Position numbers and translations under genes: made by a program | Source of the DNA: Bacteroides acidifaciens | Lineage (GTDB): Bacteria > Bacteroidota > Bacteroidia > Bacteroidales > Bacteroidaceae | Reading direction: 5' to 3' | Length of the DNA stretch: 64,000 nucleotides | NCBI RefSeq assembly: GCF_903181435.1 | Contig: NZ_CAEUHO010000001.1 | Location: 1,240,001-1,304,000 of the forward strand | The notes under the pieces: model-generated | Told to the model about the DNA's origin: nothing | The model's input: only the letters and a program-made list of their open reading frames with translations | Database searches by the model: none | Part shown: positions 8,500 to 17,258 of the stretch, piece after piece | Layout of the letters: each line of letters starts with the position of its first letter | How positions within the stretch are numbered: position 1 is the first letter of the stretch

Positions 8500-8569
8500 G
8501 TTTGCCCGCAAAGCGGATAAACTGTTTTGAAGGTTTGGTTTTAATCATTTCTGAATATTGGAAAAATGT

Positions 8570-8600
8570 TTTGTTTTTCAGAAAAGAACCGCTATCTTTG
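8570..8600 (+). promoter_or_regulatory. higBA promoter
   Basis: TTTG at 8570-8573 and TATCTTTG at 8593-8600 are separated by 19 bases, the consensus Bacteroides -33/-7 arrangement. The toxin start is 20 bases downstream. Confidence 0.8.
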
Positions 8601-8620
8601 TTTCAAATTAGAAATAAGAT

Positions 8621-8914
8621 ATGAGAATAATATCATTTGCGGCTATAAGAAACTGCATCTTGAAACACGCTGACTCTGAGATGTCTTTGCGTGATTGGTA
8701 TAAAAAGACAGAGAAGGCAGACTGGTCGTGTTTGGCTGATATAAAACAAACTTTCAATAGTGTAGACTATGTGGGTAATGACAGATATGTCTTTAATATT
8801 AAAGGTAATGATTATAGATTGGTCGCAATGATATTGTTTCCCGCCAGGAAAGTTTTTATTCGTTGGATTGGTACTCATAAAGAGTATGATAATAAAGATT
8901 GTTCTTCTGTATAA
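8621..8914 (+). CDS. higB: HigB-family type II toxin (mRNA interferase)
   Basis: This 97-residue basic protein matches the HigB_toxin family (PF09907). Diagnostic segments are the N-terminal RNCILKHADSEMSLRDWYKKTEKADW, DIKQTFNSVDYVGNDRYVFNI near 40-60, and the C-terminal FIRWIGTHKEYDN. Family members are ribosome-associated mRNA interferases of RelE-like fold, held inactive by the antitoxin encoded just downstream. Toxin-first order is typical of HigBA loci. It lies 42 bases before the antitoxin gene. Confidence 0.88.
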   Translation: MRIISFAAIRNCILKHADSEMSLRDWYKKTEKADWSCLADIKQTFNSVDYVGNDRYVFNIKGNDYRLVAMILFPARKVFIRWIGTHKEYDNKDCSSV

Positions 8915-8956
8915 AAATATAAATTAGTGAGACACACTTAAAAACTGTAGGTTGAT

Positions 8957-9322
8957 ATGGTAAAGATAAAAACAGAAAAGCAGTACGAGGCAGCTTGTGC
9001 AAGGATTGAGGAATTGCTGAAGGTAGTAAATAATAATACTCCGACTGATGATAAGAACTTCCTTGAATTGGATTTGATTTCTGACTTGGTTGCTGATTAT
9101 GAAGAAGAGCATTTTCCTATTAAAGCACCATCCTTGGTGGATGTCATAAAATTGCGGATGTACGAGATGGGAATAAACCAAACTAAGTTATCGGAACTGC
9201 TTGGCGTAAGTCCTTCTCGTATCAGTGACTATCTCACGGGAAGATGTGAACCAACATTGAAAGTCGCTCGTGAAATGAGCCGGAAATTAAATATTGATGC
9301 GGATATTGTGTTGGGAGTATGA
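8957..9322 (+). CDS. higA: HigA-type antitoxin with HTH_3 domain
   Basis: The 121 residues comprise an N-terminal helical segment (about 1-60, acidic, likely toxin-binding) and a C-terminal Xre/Cro-type helix-turn-helix (about 65-115: MGINQTKLSELLGVSPSRISDYLTGRCEPT). HigA-type antitoxins neutralise the toxin and repress the shared promoter. No obvious palindrome overlaps the 8570-8600 promoter, so the operator is not identified. Confidence 0.88.
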   Translation: MVKIKTEKQYEAACARIEELLKVVNNNTPTDDKNFLELDLISDLVADYEEEHFPIKAPSLVDVIKLRMYEMGINQTKLSELLGVSPSRISDYLTGRCEPTLKVAREMSRKLNIDADIVLGV

Positions 9323-9336
9323 ATTTTGAAATCTAT

Positions 9337-9375
9337 AAAAAGGCGTGATTGTTTTGGCTCTCACGCCTTTTTTAT
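9337..9375. terminator. Bidirectional terminator between higA and ispE
   Basis: AAAAAGGCGTGA (9337-9348) and TCACGCCTTTTT (9361-9372) form a 12-bp stem with A- and T-rich flanks on both sides, so it can serve both convergent genes. Confidence 0.88.
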
Positions 9376-9394
9376 CCTAATATGCCCATCTCGT

Positions 9395-10219
9395 TTACAG
9401 TTTTCCTTTAAAGCAGAAGGTATCGGGCTTCCAAGCAATTTCCGGCAGCGCAGCATCCGGTGCGAACAGCCCGAACACGGAAGAACCGGAACCGCTCATG
9501 GAAGCATAGATTGCCCCCTGGTTATAGAGTTCTTGCTTGATTTCTCCGATAACGGGATGCTGCGGAAAGACACTTGCCTCGAAGTCGTTGATTAATGTAT
9601 CCTTCCATTCTGCCACCGGACGACGGATTACCTCTTTGACCGGATATTCGGGATGATGGGGATGAATGTTCGCGAAGGCTTCGCGGGTGGAAACAAAGAC
9701 GTCCGGCTTCACAATCATAATCTGATAACCTTTTAATGAAAGTTCGATTGGCGAGAAGATGTTGCCGATGCCTTCGGCGTAGACTGGTTTGTTCTTGATA
9801 AAGAAAGCACAGTCCGCTCCTAAGGTGGCGGCGTATATTTCCAGTTGTTCTTCAGATAAATTCAAATGAAACTGCTCGTTGAGTAACTTCAGCATAAAAG
9901 CGGCATCTGACGAACCGCCGCCAAGTCCGGCTCCCGAAGGGATATGTTTGTACAAATGAATCTCGACAGGGGGAAGGTGGAACTCCTTGTCCAGCAGTGA
10001 ATAAGCCTTTGCTACCAGGTTGTCTTCCGGGTTGCCGGCTATCTCCATTCCATACTGGTGGAGAGTGATTTTCTTTTCTGTTTGGGAAGAAGTGCGGATT
10101 TCCAAAGCGTCTTCCAGGCTTACCGGATAGAAGACCGTTTCGAGATTGTGATAACCGTCCGGACGTTTCTCGGTGATGGAGAGTCCCAGGTTTATTTTAA
10201 TATTTGGGAAAGTGATCAT
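9395..10219 (-). CDS. ispE: 4-(cytidine 5'-diphospho)-2-C-methyl-D-erythritol kinase
   Basis: IspE phosphorylates CDP-methylerythritol in the MEP pathway to isoprenoids. The 274-residue protein is a GHMP kinase. The N-terminal [21 protein letters not shown] is typical, as is the glycine-rich ATP loop [15 protein letters not shown] near residues 90-105. The C-terminal [13 protein letters not shown] is GHMP motif 3. It is monocistronic and divergent from dnaB. Confidence 0.95.
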   Translation of the reverse strand: MITFPNIKINLGLSITEKRPDGYHNLETVFYPVSLEDALEIRTSSQTEKKITLHQYGMEIAGNPEDNLVAKAYSLLDKEFHLPPVEIHLYKHIPSGAGLGGGSSDAAFMLKLLNEQFHLNLSEEQLEIYAATLGADCAFFIKNKPVYAEGIGNIFSPIELSLKGYQIMIVKPDVFVSTREAFANIHPHHPEYPVKEVIRRPVAEWKDTLINDFEASVFPQHPVIGEIKQELYNQGAIYASMSGSGSSVFGLFAPDAALPEIAWKPDTFCFKGKL

Positions 10220-10298
10220 AAGGTTATTTACTGTTTTACTATTTACGATTTGTAGTGTTACACATCACAATTAATCGTGGCTAAATGTGATTCGGGAG

Positions 10299-10306
10299 CA
10301 AAGTTA
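10299..10306 (-). promoter_or_regulatory. ispE promoter -7 box
   Basis: Read on the minus strand this is TAACTTTG, about 80 bases upstream of the ispE start. No clear -33 element was found. Confidence 0.55.
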
Positions 10307-10350
10307 GTAAAATCTTCATTTTTCCTTATCCATTCTTCATGATTATATTT

Positions 10351-10358
10351 TATCTTTG
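10351..10358 (+). promoter_or_regulatory. dnaB promoter -7 box
   Basis: TATCTTTG is a consensus -7 element 87 bases before the dnaB start. Confidence 0.6.
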
Positions 10359-10445
10359 TCGTCCCGATTGGAAGGACGCTGTTATTGAAGGAGCGTATCC
10401 AATCATAAATAGTAAATCGTAAATTGTAAAATAGTAAATATCTCC

Positions 10446-12014
10446 ATGGCTGAACAGAGAAAAAATACCCGCAATACAAAGTCTGCAAAAGTACAACCGG
10501 TAAATGATTATGGTCGTATCCAGCCTCAGGCGCCTGAGCTGGAAGAAGCTGTGTTGGGAGCTTTGATGATTGAGAAGGATGCCTACTCGCTAGTGAGCGA
10601 GATTCTTCGTCCCGAATCTTTTTATGAGCACCGTCACCAGTTGATTTATGCAGCTATTACCGACCTTGCCGTCAACCAGAAACCGGTGGATATTCTGACG
10701 GTAAAGGAACAGCTTAGCAAGCGGGGAGATTTGGAAGAGGTCGGGGGACCGTTCTATATTACTCAGTTGAGCAGCAAGGTCGCCTCTTCGGCGCATATTG
10801 AGTATCATGCACGTATCATTGCGCAGAAGTCGCTGGCACGTGAGCTGATTACGTTTACGAGCAATATCCAGAGCAAGGCTTTTGATGAGACGCTGGATGT
10901 GGACGACTTGATGCAGGAAGCGGAAGGCAAGCTTTTCGAGATTTCGCAGCAGAACATGAAGAAAGACTATACGCAGATTAATCCGGTGATTGATGAAGCC
11001 TATAAGCTGATTCAGAAAGCTGCGGCACGAACCGACGGTTTGAGCGGTCTTGAAAGTGGTTTCACGAAACTGGACAAGATGACTTCCGGCTGGCAGAATT
11101 CCGACCTTATTATTATTGCTGCCCGTCCTGCCATGGGTAAGACAGCTTTCGTGCTTTCTATGGCGAAGAATATAGCTGTTGATTATCGGAATCCGGTGGC
11201 GTTGTTCTCGCTTGAAATGAGTAACGTCCAGTTGGTGAACCGTCTGATTACGAATGTCTGCGAGATTCCGAGTGAGAAAATCAAGAGCGGGCAGTTGGCG
11301 AATTACGAATGGCAGCAATTGGATTACAAGCTGAAGGACTTACTGGACGCACCGCTCTATGTGGATGATACTCCGTCTTTGTCAGTTTTCGAACTTCGTA
11401 CAAAAGCGCGCCGTCTGGTACGTGAGCATGGGGTGAAAGTCATTATTATTGACTACCTTCAGTTGATGAATGCGAGCGGTATGGCGTTCGGAAGCCGTCA
11501 GGAAGAGGTGAGTACCATTTCACGTTCGTTGAAGGGATTGGCGAAGGAGTTGAATATTCCGATTATCGCGCTGTCACAGTTGAACCGTGGTGTGGAAAGC
11601 CGTGAAGGTATCGACGGCAAGCGTCCGCAGTTGAGTGACCTTCGTGAATCGGGAGCCATCGAGCAGGATGCCGACATGGTGTGCTTTATCCACCGTCCGG
11701 AATATTACAAGATTTATCAGGATGACCGGGGAAATGACTTGCGCGGTATGGCGGAGATTGTGATAGCCAAGCACCGTAATGGTGCGGTAGGTGAGGTGCT
11801 GCTCCGGTTTAAGGGTGAGTTTACACGATTCTCGAATCCCGAGGATGATATGGTCATCCCGATGCCGGGTGAGCCTGCCGGAGCTATGCTGGGTTCTAAA
11901 ATGAATACAGGGGCAGCCGGTTCCGTACCACCGCCGCCGGCACCTGACTTTGCTCCGCAGACAAGTAACCCGTTTGCCGCACCGATAGGTGGGGATGGGC
12001 CGTTGCCGTTTTAG
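10446..12014 (+). CDS. dnaB: Replicative DNA helicase DnaB
   Basis: DnaB (522 aa) is the hexameric 5'-3' helicase at the replication fork. The N-terminal primase-interacting domain starts at about residue 25 (QPQAPELEEAVLGALMIEKDA). The RecA-like C-terminal domain has Walker A ARPAMGKTAF near 230, the Walker B-type VIIIDYLQLM near 335, the arginine-finger region LSQLNRGVESR, and SDLRESGAIEQDAD. A Pro/Ala/Gly-rich tail of about 50 residues is probably disordered. No intein or insertion is seen. Confidence 0.97.
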   Translation: MAEQRKNTRNTKSAKVQPVNDYGRIQPQAPELEEAVLGALMIEKDAYSLVSEILRPESFYEHRHQLIYAAITDLAVNQKPVDILTVKEQLSKRGDLEEVGGPFYITQLSSKVASSAHIEYHARIIAQKSLARELITFTSNIQSKAFDETLDVDDLMQEAEGKLFEISQQNMKKDYTQINPVIDEAYKLIQKAAARTDGLSGLESGFTKLDKMTSGWQNSDLIIIAARPAMGKTAFVLSMAKNIAVDYRNPVALFSLEMSNVQLVNRLITNVCEIPSEKIKSGQLANYEWQQLDYKLKDLLDAPLYVDDTPSLSVFELRTKARRLVREHGVKVIIIDYLQLMNASGMAFGSRQEEVSTISRSLKGLAKELNIPIIALSQLNRGVESREGIDGKRPQLSDLRESGAIEQDADMVCFIHRPEYYKIYQDDRGNDLRGMAEIVIAKHRNGAVGEVLLRFKGEFTRFSNPEDDMVIPMPGEPAGAMLGSKMNTGAAGSVPPPPAPDFAPQTSNPFAAPIGGDGPLPF

Positions 12015-12080
12015 TTGAAGAAGTTGAGAGTTACCATTTTCCAATTCTTAACTCTCAATTTTCAACTCTCAACTCTCAAC
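12013..12080. repeat. AT-rich inverted/tandem repeat downstream of dnaB
   Basis: AGTTGAAGAAGTTGAGAGTT (12013-12032) is an imperfect inverted copy of AACTCTCAATTTTCAACT, with extra tandem AACTCTC words to about 12080. It resembles the element in the rnfE-rnfA gap. It contains the dnaB stop codon and may act as its 3' end signal. Confidence 0.6.
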
Positions 12081-12093
12081 TTTTTTAAGAACC

Positions 12094-12126
12094 TTTTCGG
12101 TCAACCGAAAAAACTTATTAACTTTG
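12094..12126 (+). promoter_or_regulatory. pheT promoter with overlapping 18-bp palindrome
   Basis: TAACTTTG at 12119-12126 is the -7 box. Just upstream, TTTTCGGT-CA-ACCGAAAA (12094-12111) is a perfect dyad that covers the expected -33 position. A two-base loop makes an RNA hairpin unlikely, so a protein-binding operator is the better reading. Confidence 0.55.
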
Positions 12127-12161
12127 CGAATCTTTTTGAGAAACAATAAAAAATTAATAAT

Positions 12162-14624
12162 ATGAATATCTCTTATAACTGGCTGAAAGAGTATGTCAAC
12201 TTCGATTTGACGCCTGATGAAACGGCTGCCGCGTTGACTTCTATCGGCTTGGAAACAGGCGGTGTGGAAGAAGTGCAAACTATTAAAGGTGGTTTGGAAG
12301 GTCTTGTGATCGGCGAAGTGCTGACTTGCGTGGAACACCCGAATTCCGACCATTTGCACATTACTACTGTCAATCTGGGAGAAGGCGAACCGGTACAGAT
12401 CGTTTGCGGCGCTCCGAACGTGGCTGCCGGACAGAAAGTGGTGGTAGCTACCTTGGGTACGAAACTCTATGACGGTGACGAATGTTTTACCATCAAGAAA
12501 TCAAAAATCCGCGGTGTGGAATCTACCGGCATGATTTGTGCTGAAGATGAAATTGGTATCGGTACGGATCATGCAGGCATCATTGTATTGCCGGAAGATG
12601 CTGTTCCGGGTACGCTTGCCAAGGATTATTATAATATCAAGAGCGACTATGTGCTTGAAGTGGACATCACGCCCAACCGTGCGGATGCCTGCTCTCATTA
12701 CGGCGTGGCCCGCGACCTGTACGCTTATCTGATTCAGAACGGCAGACAGGCTACTCTGCAACGTCCCTCGGTAGATGACTTCAAAGTTGAAAACCGGGAC
12801 TTGAATATTGAGGTGAAGGTTGAAAACACGGAGGCTTGCCCGCATTATGCCGGTGTGACCGTGAAAGGTGTGACCGTGAAGGAAAGCCCGGAATGGTTGC
12901 AGAACAAATTGCGCCTGATCGGTTTGCGTCCTATTAATAATGTAGTGGATATTACCAATTACATCGTTCATGCTTTCGGCCAGCCTTTGCACTGTTTCGA
13001 TGCTGCCAAGATTAAAGGCAATGAGGTGATTGTAAAGACCATGCCCGAAGGGACTCCGTTCGTTACGCTGGATGAAGTGGAACGCAAGCTGAGCGACCGC
13101 GACCTGATGATTTGCAATCAGGAAGAGGCGATGTGTATTGCCGGTGTATTCGGCGGACTGGATTCCGGCTCTACCGAAGCTACGACAGATGTTTTCATTG
13201 AAAGTGCTTACTTCCATCCCACATGGGTGCGCAAGACTGCACGCCGCCATGGACTGAATACGGATGCTTCTTTCCGTTTCGAGCGTGGTATCGACCCGAA
13301 CAGCGTGATTTATTGCTTGAAACTGGCTGCCATGATGGTGAAAGAACTGGCTGGAGGTACGATTTCTTCTGATATTAAAGATGTATATACTACTCCTGCG
13401 CAGGATTTCATCGTAGATTTGGCTTATGCTAAAGTAAATTCACTGATAGGCAAAGTGATTCCGGTAGAGACAATCAAGAGCATTGTGACCAGCCTGGAGA
13501 TGAAGATTACGAATGAGACGGCAGAAGGGCTGACGTTGGCTGTTCCGCCTTATCGGGTGGATGTGCAGCGTGATTGCGACGTGATTGAGGATATTCTCCG
13601 CATCTACGGATATAATAATGTTGAAATCCCGTCTACTCTGAAGTCTAGTCTGACAACAAAGGGGGAACATGATAAGTCCAATAAATTACAGAATCTGGTG
13701 GCAGAACAGTTGGTGGGCTGCGGATTCAATGAAATACTGAATAACTCATTGACCCGTGCCGCATACTATGACGGTTTGGAAGCTTATCCGTCCAACCGCC
13801 TGGTGATGTTGCTGAACCCGTTGAGCGCGGATTTGAACGCTATGCGTCAGACTTTGTTGTTCGGTGGACTGGAAAGCATCGCTCACAACGCGAACCGTAA
13901 GAATGCCGACCTGAAATTCTTCGAATTCGGTAACTGCTATTATTTCGACGGAGACAAGAAGAATGAGGAAAAGGTATTGGCTCCTTATTCGGAAGATTAT
14001 CACCTGGGATTGTGGGTAACCGGCAAGAAGGTTTCCAACTCGTGGGCGCATGCAGACGAAAACAGTTCTGTTTATGAATTGAAGGCTTATGTCGAGAATA
14101 TATTGAAACGTCTGGGACTGGATTTGCATAATCTGGTTGTAGGTAACTTGACCGATGATGTTTTTGCTGCCGCACTTTCTGTAAATACCAAGGGTGGTAA
14201 ACGACTGGCATCTTTCGGTGTGGTGACTAAGAAATTGCTGAAGGCATTCGATATCGACAATGAAGTTTATTTCGCTGACTTGAACTGGAAGGAGCTTATG
14301 AAGGCTATCCGTTCGGTGAAGATCAGCTACAAGGAAATATCCAAGTTCCCGGCTGTGAAACGTGACCTTGCCTTGCTGCTTGACAAGAATGTGCAGTTTG
14401 CCGAAATCGAGAAGATTGCTTACGATACGGAGAAGAAGTTGCTGAAAGAAGTGGAACTTTTTGACGTGTACGAAGGCAAGAACCTGGAAGCTGGCAAGAA
14501 ATCTTATGCAGTGAGCTTCTTGCTTCAGGATGAGAACCAGACATTGAACGACAAGATGATTGACAAGATTATGTCGAAACTGGTGAAGAACCTGGAAGAT
14601 AAACTGGGCGCCAAACTAAGATAA
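12162..14624 (+). CDS. pheT: Phenylalanine--tRNA ligase beta subunit
   Basis: PheT (820 aa) is the large subunit of the alpha2-beta2 enzyme that charges tRNA-Phe. Domains in order are the N-terminal B1 part (NISYNWLKEYVNF), a tRNA-binding OB fold at about 45-150 (VLTCVEHPNSDHLHITTVNLG), B3/B4 editing domain at about 215-390, B5 domain with RVDVQRDCDVIEDILRIYGYNN near 465, catalytic-like core, and a C-terminal FDX-ACB anticodon-binding domain at about 725-820. Full length. pheS is not adjacent. It is followed after 40 bases by yebC. Confidence 0.97.
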   Translation: MNISYNWLKEYVNFDLTPDETAAALTSIGLETGGVEEVQTIKGGLEGLVIGEVLTCVEHPNSDHLHITTVNLGEGEPVQIVCGAPNVAAGQKVVVATLGTKLYDGDECFTIKKSKIRGVESTGMICAEDEIGIGTDHAGIIVLPEDAVPGTLAKDYYNIKSDYVLEVDITPNRADACSHYGVARDLYAYLIQNGRQATLQRPSVDDFKVENRDLNIEVKVENTEACPHYAGVTVKGVTVKESPEWLQNKLRLIGLRPINNVVDITNYIVHAFGQPLHCFDAAKIKGNEVIVKTMPEGTPFVTLDEVERKLSDRDLMICNQEEAMCIAGVFGGLDSGSTEATTDVFIESAYFHPTWVRKTARRHGLNTDASFRFERGIDPNSVIYCLKLAAMMVKELAGGTISSDIKDVYTTPAQDFIVDLAYAKVNSLIGKVIPVETIKSIVTSLEMKITNETAEGLTLAVPPYRVDVQRDCDVIEDILRIYGYNNVEIPSTLKSSLTTKGEHDKSNKLQNLVAEQLVGCGFNEILNNSLTRAAYYDGLEAYPSNRLVMLLNPLSADLNAMRQTLLFGGLESIAHNANRKNADLKFFEFGNCYYFDGDKKNEEKVLAPYSEDYHLGLWVTGKKVSNSWAHADENSSVYELKAYVENILKRLGLDLHNLVVGNLTDDVFAAALSVNTKGGKRLASFGVVTKKLLKAFDIDNEVYFADLNWKELMKAIRSVKISYKEISKFPAVKRDLALLLDKNVQFAEIEKIAYDTEKKLLKEVELFDVYEGKNLEAGKKSYAVSFLLQDENQTLNDKMIDKIMSKLVKNLEDKLGAKLR

Positions 14625-14664
14625 TCAGATAAACTTAAAATTGTTATTATAAAAATATAAACCA

Positions 14665-15402
14665 ATGGGAAGAGCATTTGAATATAGAAAGGCCGCTAAA
14701 CTGAAAAGATGGGGCCACATGGCTAAAACTTTTACAAGATTGGGCAAGCAGATCGCTATCGCTGTGAAGGCGGGCGGACCGGAACCGGAGAATAACCCGA
14801 CCCTGCGTTCGGTTATCGCTACTTGTAAGCGTGAGAATATGCCGAAGGACAATATCGAACGTGCCATCAAGAACGCTATGGGTAAAGACCAGAGCGACTA
14901 CAAGAGCATGACTTACGAAGGATACGGCCCTCACGGAATTGCTGTCTTTGTGGATACGTTGACGGACAACACGACTCGTACGGTGGCTGACGTCCGTTCG
15001 GTATTTAACAAGTTCGGCGGAAACCTGGGTACAATGGGGTCGCTGGCATTCCTTTTCGACCACAAATGTATGTTTACTTTCAAGAAGAAAGACGGACTGG
15101 ATATGGAAGAGCTGATTCTTGACCTGATCGACTATGATGTGGAAGATGAATATGACGAGGATGAAGAAGAAGGGACAATCACTATCTACGGTGACCCGAA
15201 GAGTTACGCGGCTATTCAGAAGCACCTGGAAGAATGTGGCTTTGAAGATGTCGGCGGAGACTTTACTTATATCCCCAACGATATGAAGGATGTGACTCCC
15301 GAACAACGCGAGACACTGGACAAGATGATTGAACGTCTGGAAGAGTTTGACGACGTGCAGACTGTTTATACGAACATGAAACCTGAAGAAAGCGAAGAAT
15401 AA
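14665..15402 (+). CDS. yebC: YebC/PmpR-family (TACO1-like) protein
   Basis: A 245-residue YebC family protein, starting GRAFEYRKAAKLKRWGHMAK and containing NPTLRSVIATCKRENMPKDNIERAI and EGYGPHGIAVFVDTLTDN, all strongly conserved. The family was first described as transcription regulators; later work links it to translation of difficult sequences such as proline stretches. An acidic DEYDEDEEEG run lies near residues 164-173. It is probably co-transcribed with the TSCPD gene 6 bases downstream. Confidence 0.95.
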   Translation: MGRAFEYRKAAKLKRWGHMAKTFTRLGKQIAIAVKAGGPEPENNPTLRSVIATCKRENMPKDNIERAIKNAMGKDQSDYKSMTYEGYGPHGIAVFVDTLTDNTTRTVADVRSVFNKFGGNLGTMGSLAFLFDHKCMFTFKKKDGLDMEELILDLIDYDVEDEYDEDEEEGTITIYGDPKSYAAIQKHLEECGFEDVGGDFTYIPNDMKDVTPEQRETLDKMIERLEEFDDVQTVYTNMKPEESEE

Positions 15403-15408
15403 GCCGGT

Positions 15409-15654
15409 ATGGAGTATGTTTATAAAACCAAAGGCACTTGCAGCACGAACATCGAACTGAATGTGGAAGATGGAGTTGTGAAGGAAGTTGCTTTTTGGGG
15501 CGGATGCAACGGCAACCTGCAAGGTATTTCGCGTCTGGTAAAAGGCATGAAAGTGGAAGAGGTGATTACCAAGCTTGAGGGTGTACGTTGTGGTGGCAGA
15601 CCGACGTCTTGTCCCGACCAGTTATGTCGTGCATTGCATGAGATGGGATATTAA
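15409..15654 (+). CDS. TSCPD-domain protein (TIGR03905 type)
   Basis: This small 81-residue protein consists of one TSCPD domain, named for the TSCPD-like motif seen here as TSCPDQLC at 64-71. The domain also occurs at the C-terminus of some ribonucleotide reductases. Other conserved pieces are GTCSTNIEL and FWGGCNGNLQGIS. Cysteines at 9, 32, 58, 66 and 71 could bind metal. Function of stand-alone members is unknown. Confidence 0.88.
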   Translation: MEYVYKTKGTCSTNIELNVEDGVVKEVAFWGGCNGNLQGISRLVKGMKVEEVITKLEGVRCGGRPTSCPDQLCRALHEMGY

Positions 15655-15688
15655 CGGACAACGTTTCCTTTTTTTATAGTTATATCAG

Positions 15689-15718
15689 AAGGGGGCAAAA
15701 AACTCCCTTTTGATTTTT
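15689..15718 (+). terminator. Rho-independent terminator after the yebC operon
   Basis: AAGGGGG (15689-15695) pairs with CTCCCTT (15703-15709) around an A-rich loop, followed by a T-rich stretch. Confidence 0.7.
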
Positions 15719-15721
15719 GTT

Positions 15722-15791
15722 CAGGCACGGATTACACGGATAACACGGTTTTATTGATTTTGAACCGTGACTCCTGCGTAATCCGTGCCTG
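15722..15791. repeat. 29-base imperfect inverted repeat (CACGGATTACACGG type)
   Basis: The 29 bases at 15722-15750 and 15763-15791 are inverted copies with a few mismatches (CAGGCACGGATTAC matches exactly at the outer ends), separated by 12 bases. The element sits between terminator and mntH promoter. It looks like a mobile or dispersed palindromic element; no coding content. Confidence 0.75.
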
Positions 15792-15853
15792 TTTTCATAT
15801 ACTTACTTGTCGGTATTTTGAACCAAACTCGAACTCCAGTCGTTATTTATAAG

Positions 15854-15861
15854 TATATTTG
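15854..15861 (+). promoter_or_regulatory. mntH promoter -7 box
   Basis: TATATTTG lies 17 bases before the start codon. The leader would be short. No clear metal-regulator operator is recognised. Confidence 0.55.
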
Positions 15862-15877
15862 TACTGGATAAACTATT

Positions 15878-17140
15878 ATGCAAGAAATGAAGAATATTTT
15901 TCAAGATTTAAAACGCAAAGATCATAAACGCTATTTGGGCGGGCTGGATGTGTTCAGATATATCGGCCCGGGGCTTTTGGTGACGGTAGGATTTATTGAT
16001 CCGGGAAACTGGGCGTCTAATTTCGCTGCCGGTTCCGAGTTCGGGTATTCGCTGCTTTGGGTAGTCACCCTGTCCACTATCATGTTGATTGTGCTTCAAC
16101 ACAACGTTGCCCACTTGGGGATTGTTACCGGGCTTTGCCTTTCGGAAGCGGCCACTAAATATACTCCCAAATGGGTGTCCCGTCCCATACTTGGCACGGC
16201 GGTACTGGCTTCTATCTCTACCTCGCTGGCGGAGATTCTGGGTGGCGCCATTGCGCTCGAAATGCTGTTGGATATTCCTATCATATGGGGGGCTGTATTG
16301 ACAACGCTTTTTGTCTCTATCATGCTTTTCACCAATTCTTATAAGAAGATAGAACGTGCTATCATCGCGTTCGTTTCCGTTATCGGACTTTCTTTTATTT
16401 ATGAGCTGTTCCTGGTGGAAATAGACTGGCCGGCTGCGACGATAGGATGGGTGACTCCGTCATTCCCGAAAGGAAGCATGCTGATTATCATGAGTGTGCT
16501 GGGGGCGGTGGTGATGCCTCATAACCTGTTTCTCCATTCGGAAGTGATACAGAGCCACGAGTATAATAAGAAAGACGATGCGTCGATAAAGAAGGTATTG
16601 AAGTATGAGTTGTTTGATACGCTGTTTTCGATGATTGTCGGCTGGGCGATTAACAGTGCGATGATCCTGCTGGCTGCCGCTACTTTTTTCAAAAGCGGTA
16701 TTCAGGTGGAGGAATTGCAGCAAGCCAAATCGCTGCTCGAACCGTTGCTGGGAAGTAATGCCGCAATCGTATTCGCGTTGGCTCTGCTGATGGCGGGCAT
16801 TTCGTCGACTATCACGAGCGGGATGGCGGCAGGTTCTATCTTTGCGGGTATCTTTGGCGAATCCTATCATATTAAAGACAGTCACTCGCAGGTAGGGGTA
16901 CTTTTGTCTTTGGGCATTGCCTTGCTGCTGATTTTCTTTATCGGTGATCCTTTTAAGGGATTGATTATCTCACAGATGATACTTAGTATCCAGTTGCCCT
17001 TTACGGTCTTTTTGCAGGTGGGGCTGACCTCTTCCCGGAAGGTGATGGGGGATTATGTGAATAGCCGCTGGAGCACGTTTGTACTGTATGCGATTGCGAT
17101 TATCGTATCGGCGCTGAATATCATGCTGCTGTTTTCCTGA
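15878..17140 (+). CDS. mntH: Nramp-family divalent metal transporter
   Basis: A 420-residue polytopic protein of the Nramp/MntH family, which imports Mn2+ or Fe2+ with protons. TM1 holds the metal-binding DPGNWAS motif near residue 45, and TM6 holds the second site in VVMPHNLFLHS near 212-220. About 11 helices are visible. The gene is single. The substrate is most likely Mn2+ or Fe2+; sequence alone does not decide. Confidence 0.92.
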   Translation: MQEMKNIFQDLKRKDHKRYLGGLDVFRYIGPGLLVTVGFIDPGNWASNFAAGSEFGYSLLWVVTLSTIMLIVLQHNVAHLGIVTGLCLSEAATKYTPKWVSRPILGTAVLASISTSLAEILGGAIALEMLLDIPIIWGAVLTTLFVSIMLFTNSYKKIERAIIAFVSVIGLSFIYELFLVEIDWPAATIGWVTPSFPKGSMLIIMSVLGAVVMPHNLFLHSEVIQSHEYNKKDDASIKKVLKYELFDTLFSMIVGWAINSAMILLAAATFFKSGIQVEELQQAKSLLEPLLGSNAAIVFALALLMAGISSTITSGMAAGSIFAGIFGESYHIKDSHSQVGVLLSLGIALLLIFFIGDPFKGLIISQMILSIQLPFTVFLQVGLTSSRKVMGDYVNSRWSTFVLYAIAIIVSALNIMLLFS

Positions 17141-17224
17141 ATGGCTGGACAGGAGAAGCGCACGTATTTTCGATATTTAGATTTTTAAATTGGTGTGATT
17201 TCCGCTAACATAGATACTTTTTCT

Positions 17225-17232
17225 TATTTTTG
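17225..17232 (+). promoter_or_regulatory. Promoter -7 box for the C_GCAxxG_C_C gene
   Basis: TATTTTTG lies 27 bases before the start codon; no clear -33 element. Confidence 0.5.
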
Positions 17233-17258
17233 CATGAAAATAAAAAGCGGAAAATAGT

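Larger units (their letters stand above)
10227..10439. repeat. Inverted repeat pair flanking the ispE/dnaB divergent promoters
   Basis: The 26 bases at 10227-10252 are the inverted complement of 10414-10439 with 24 matches. Both are built from ATTTAC(G/T)ATTTACT-like words. The left copy lies just upstream of the ispE start and the right copy just before dnaB, so in the two leader RNAs they occupy equivalent places. Confidence 0.7.
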
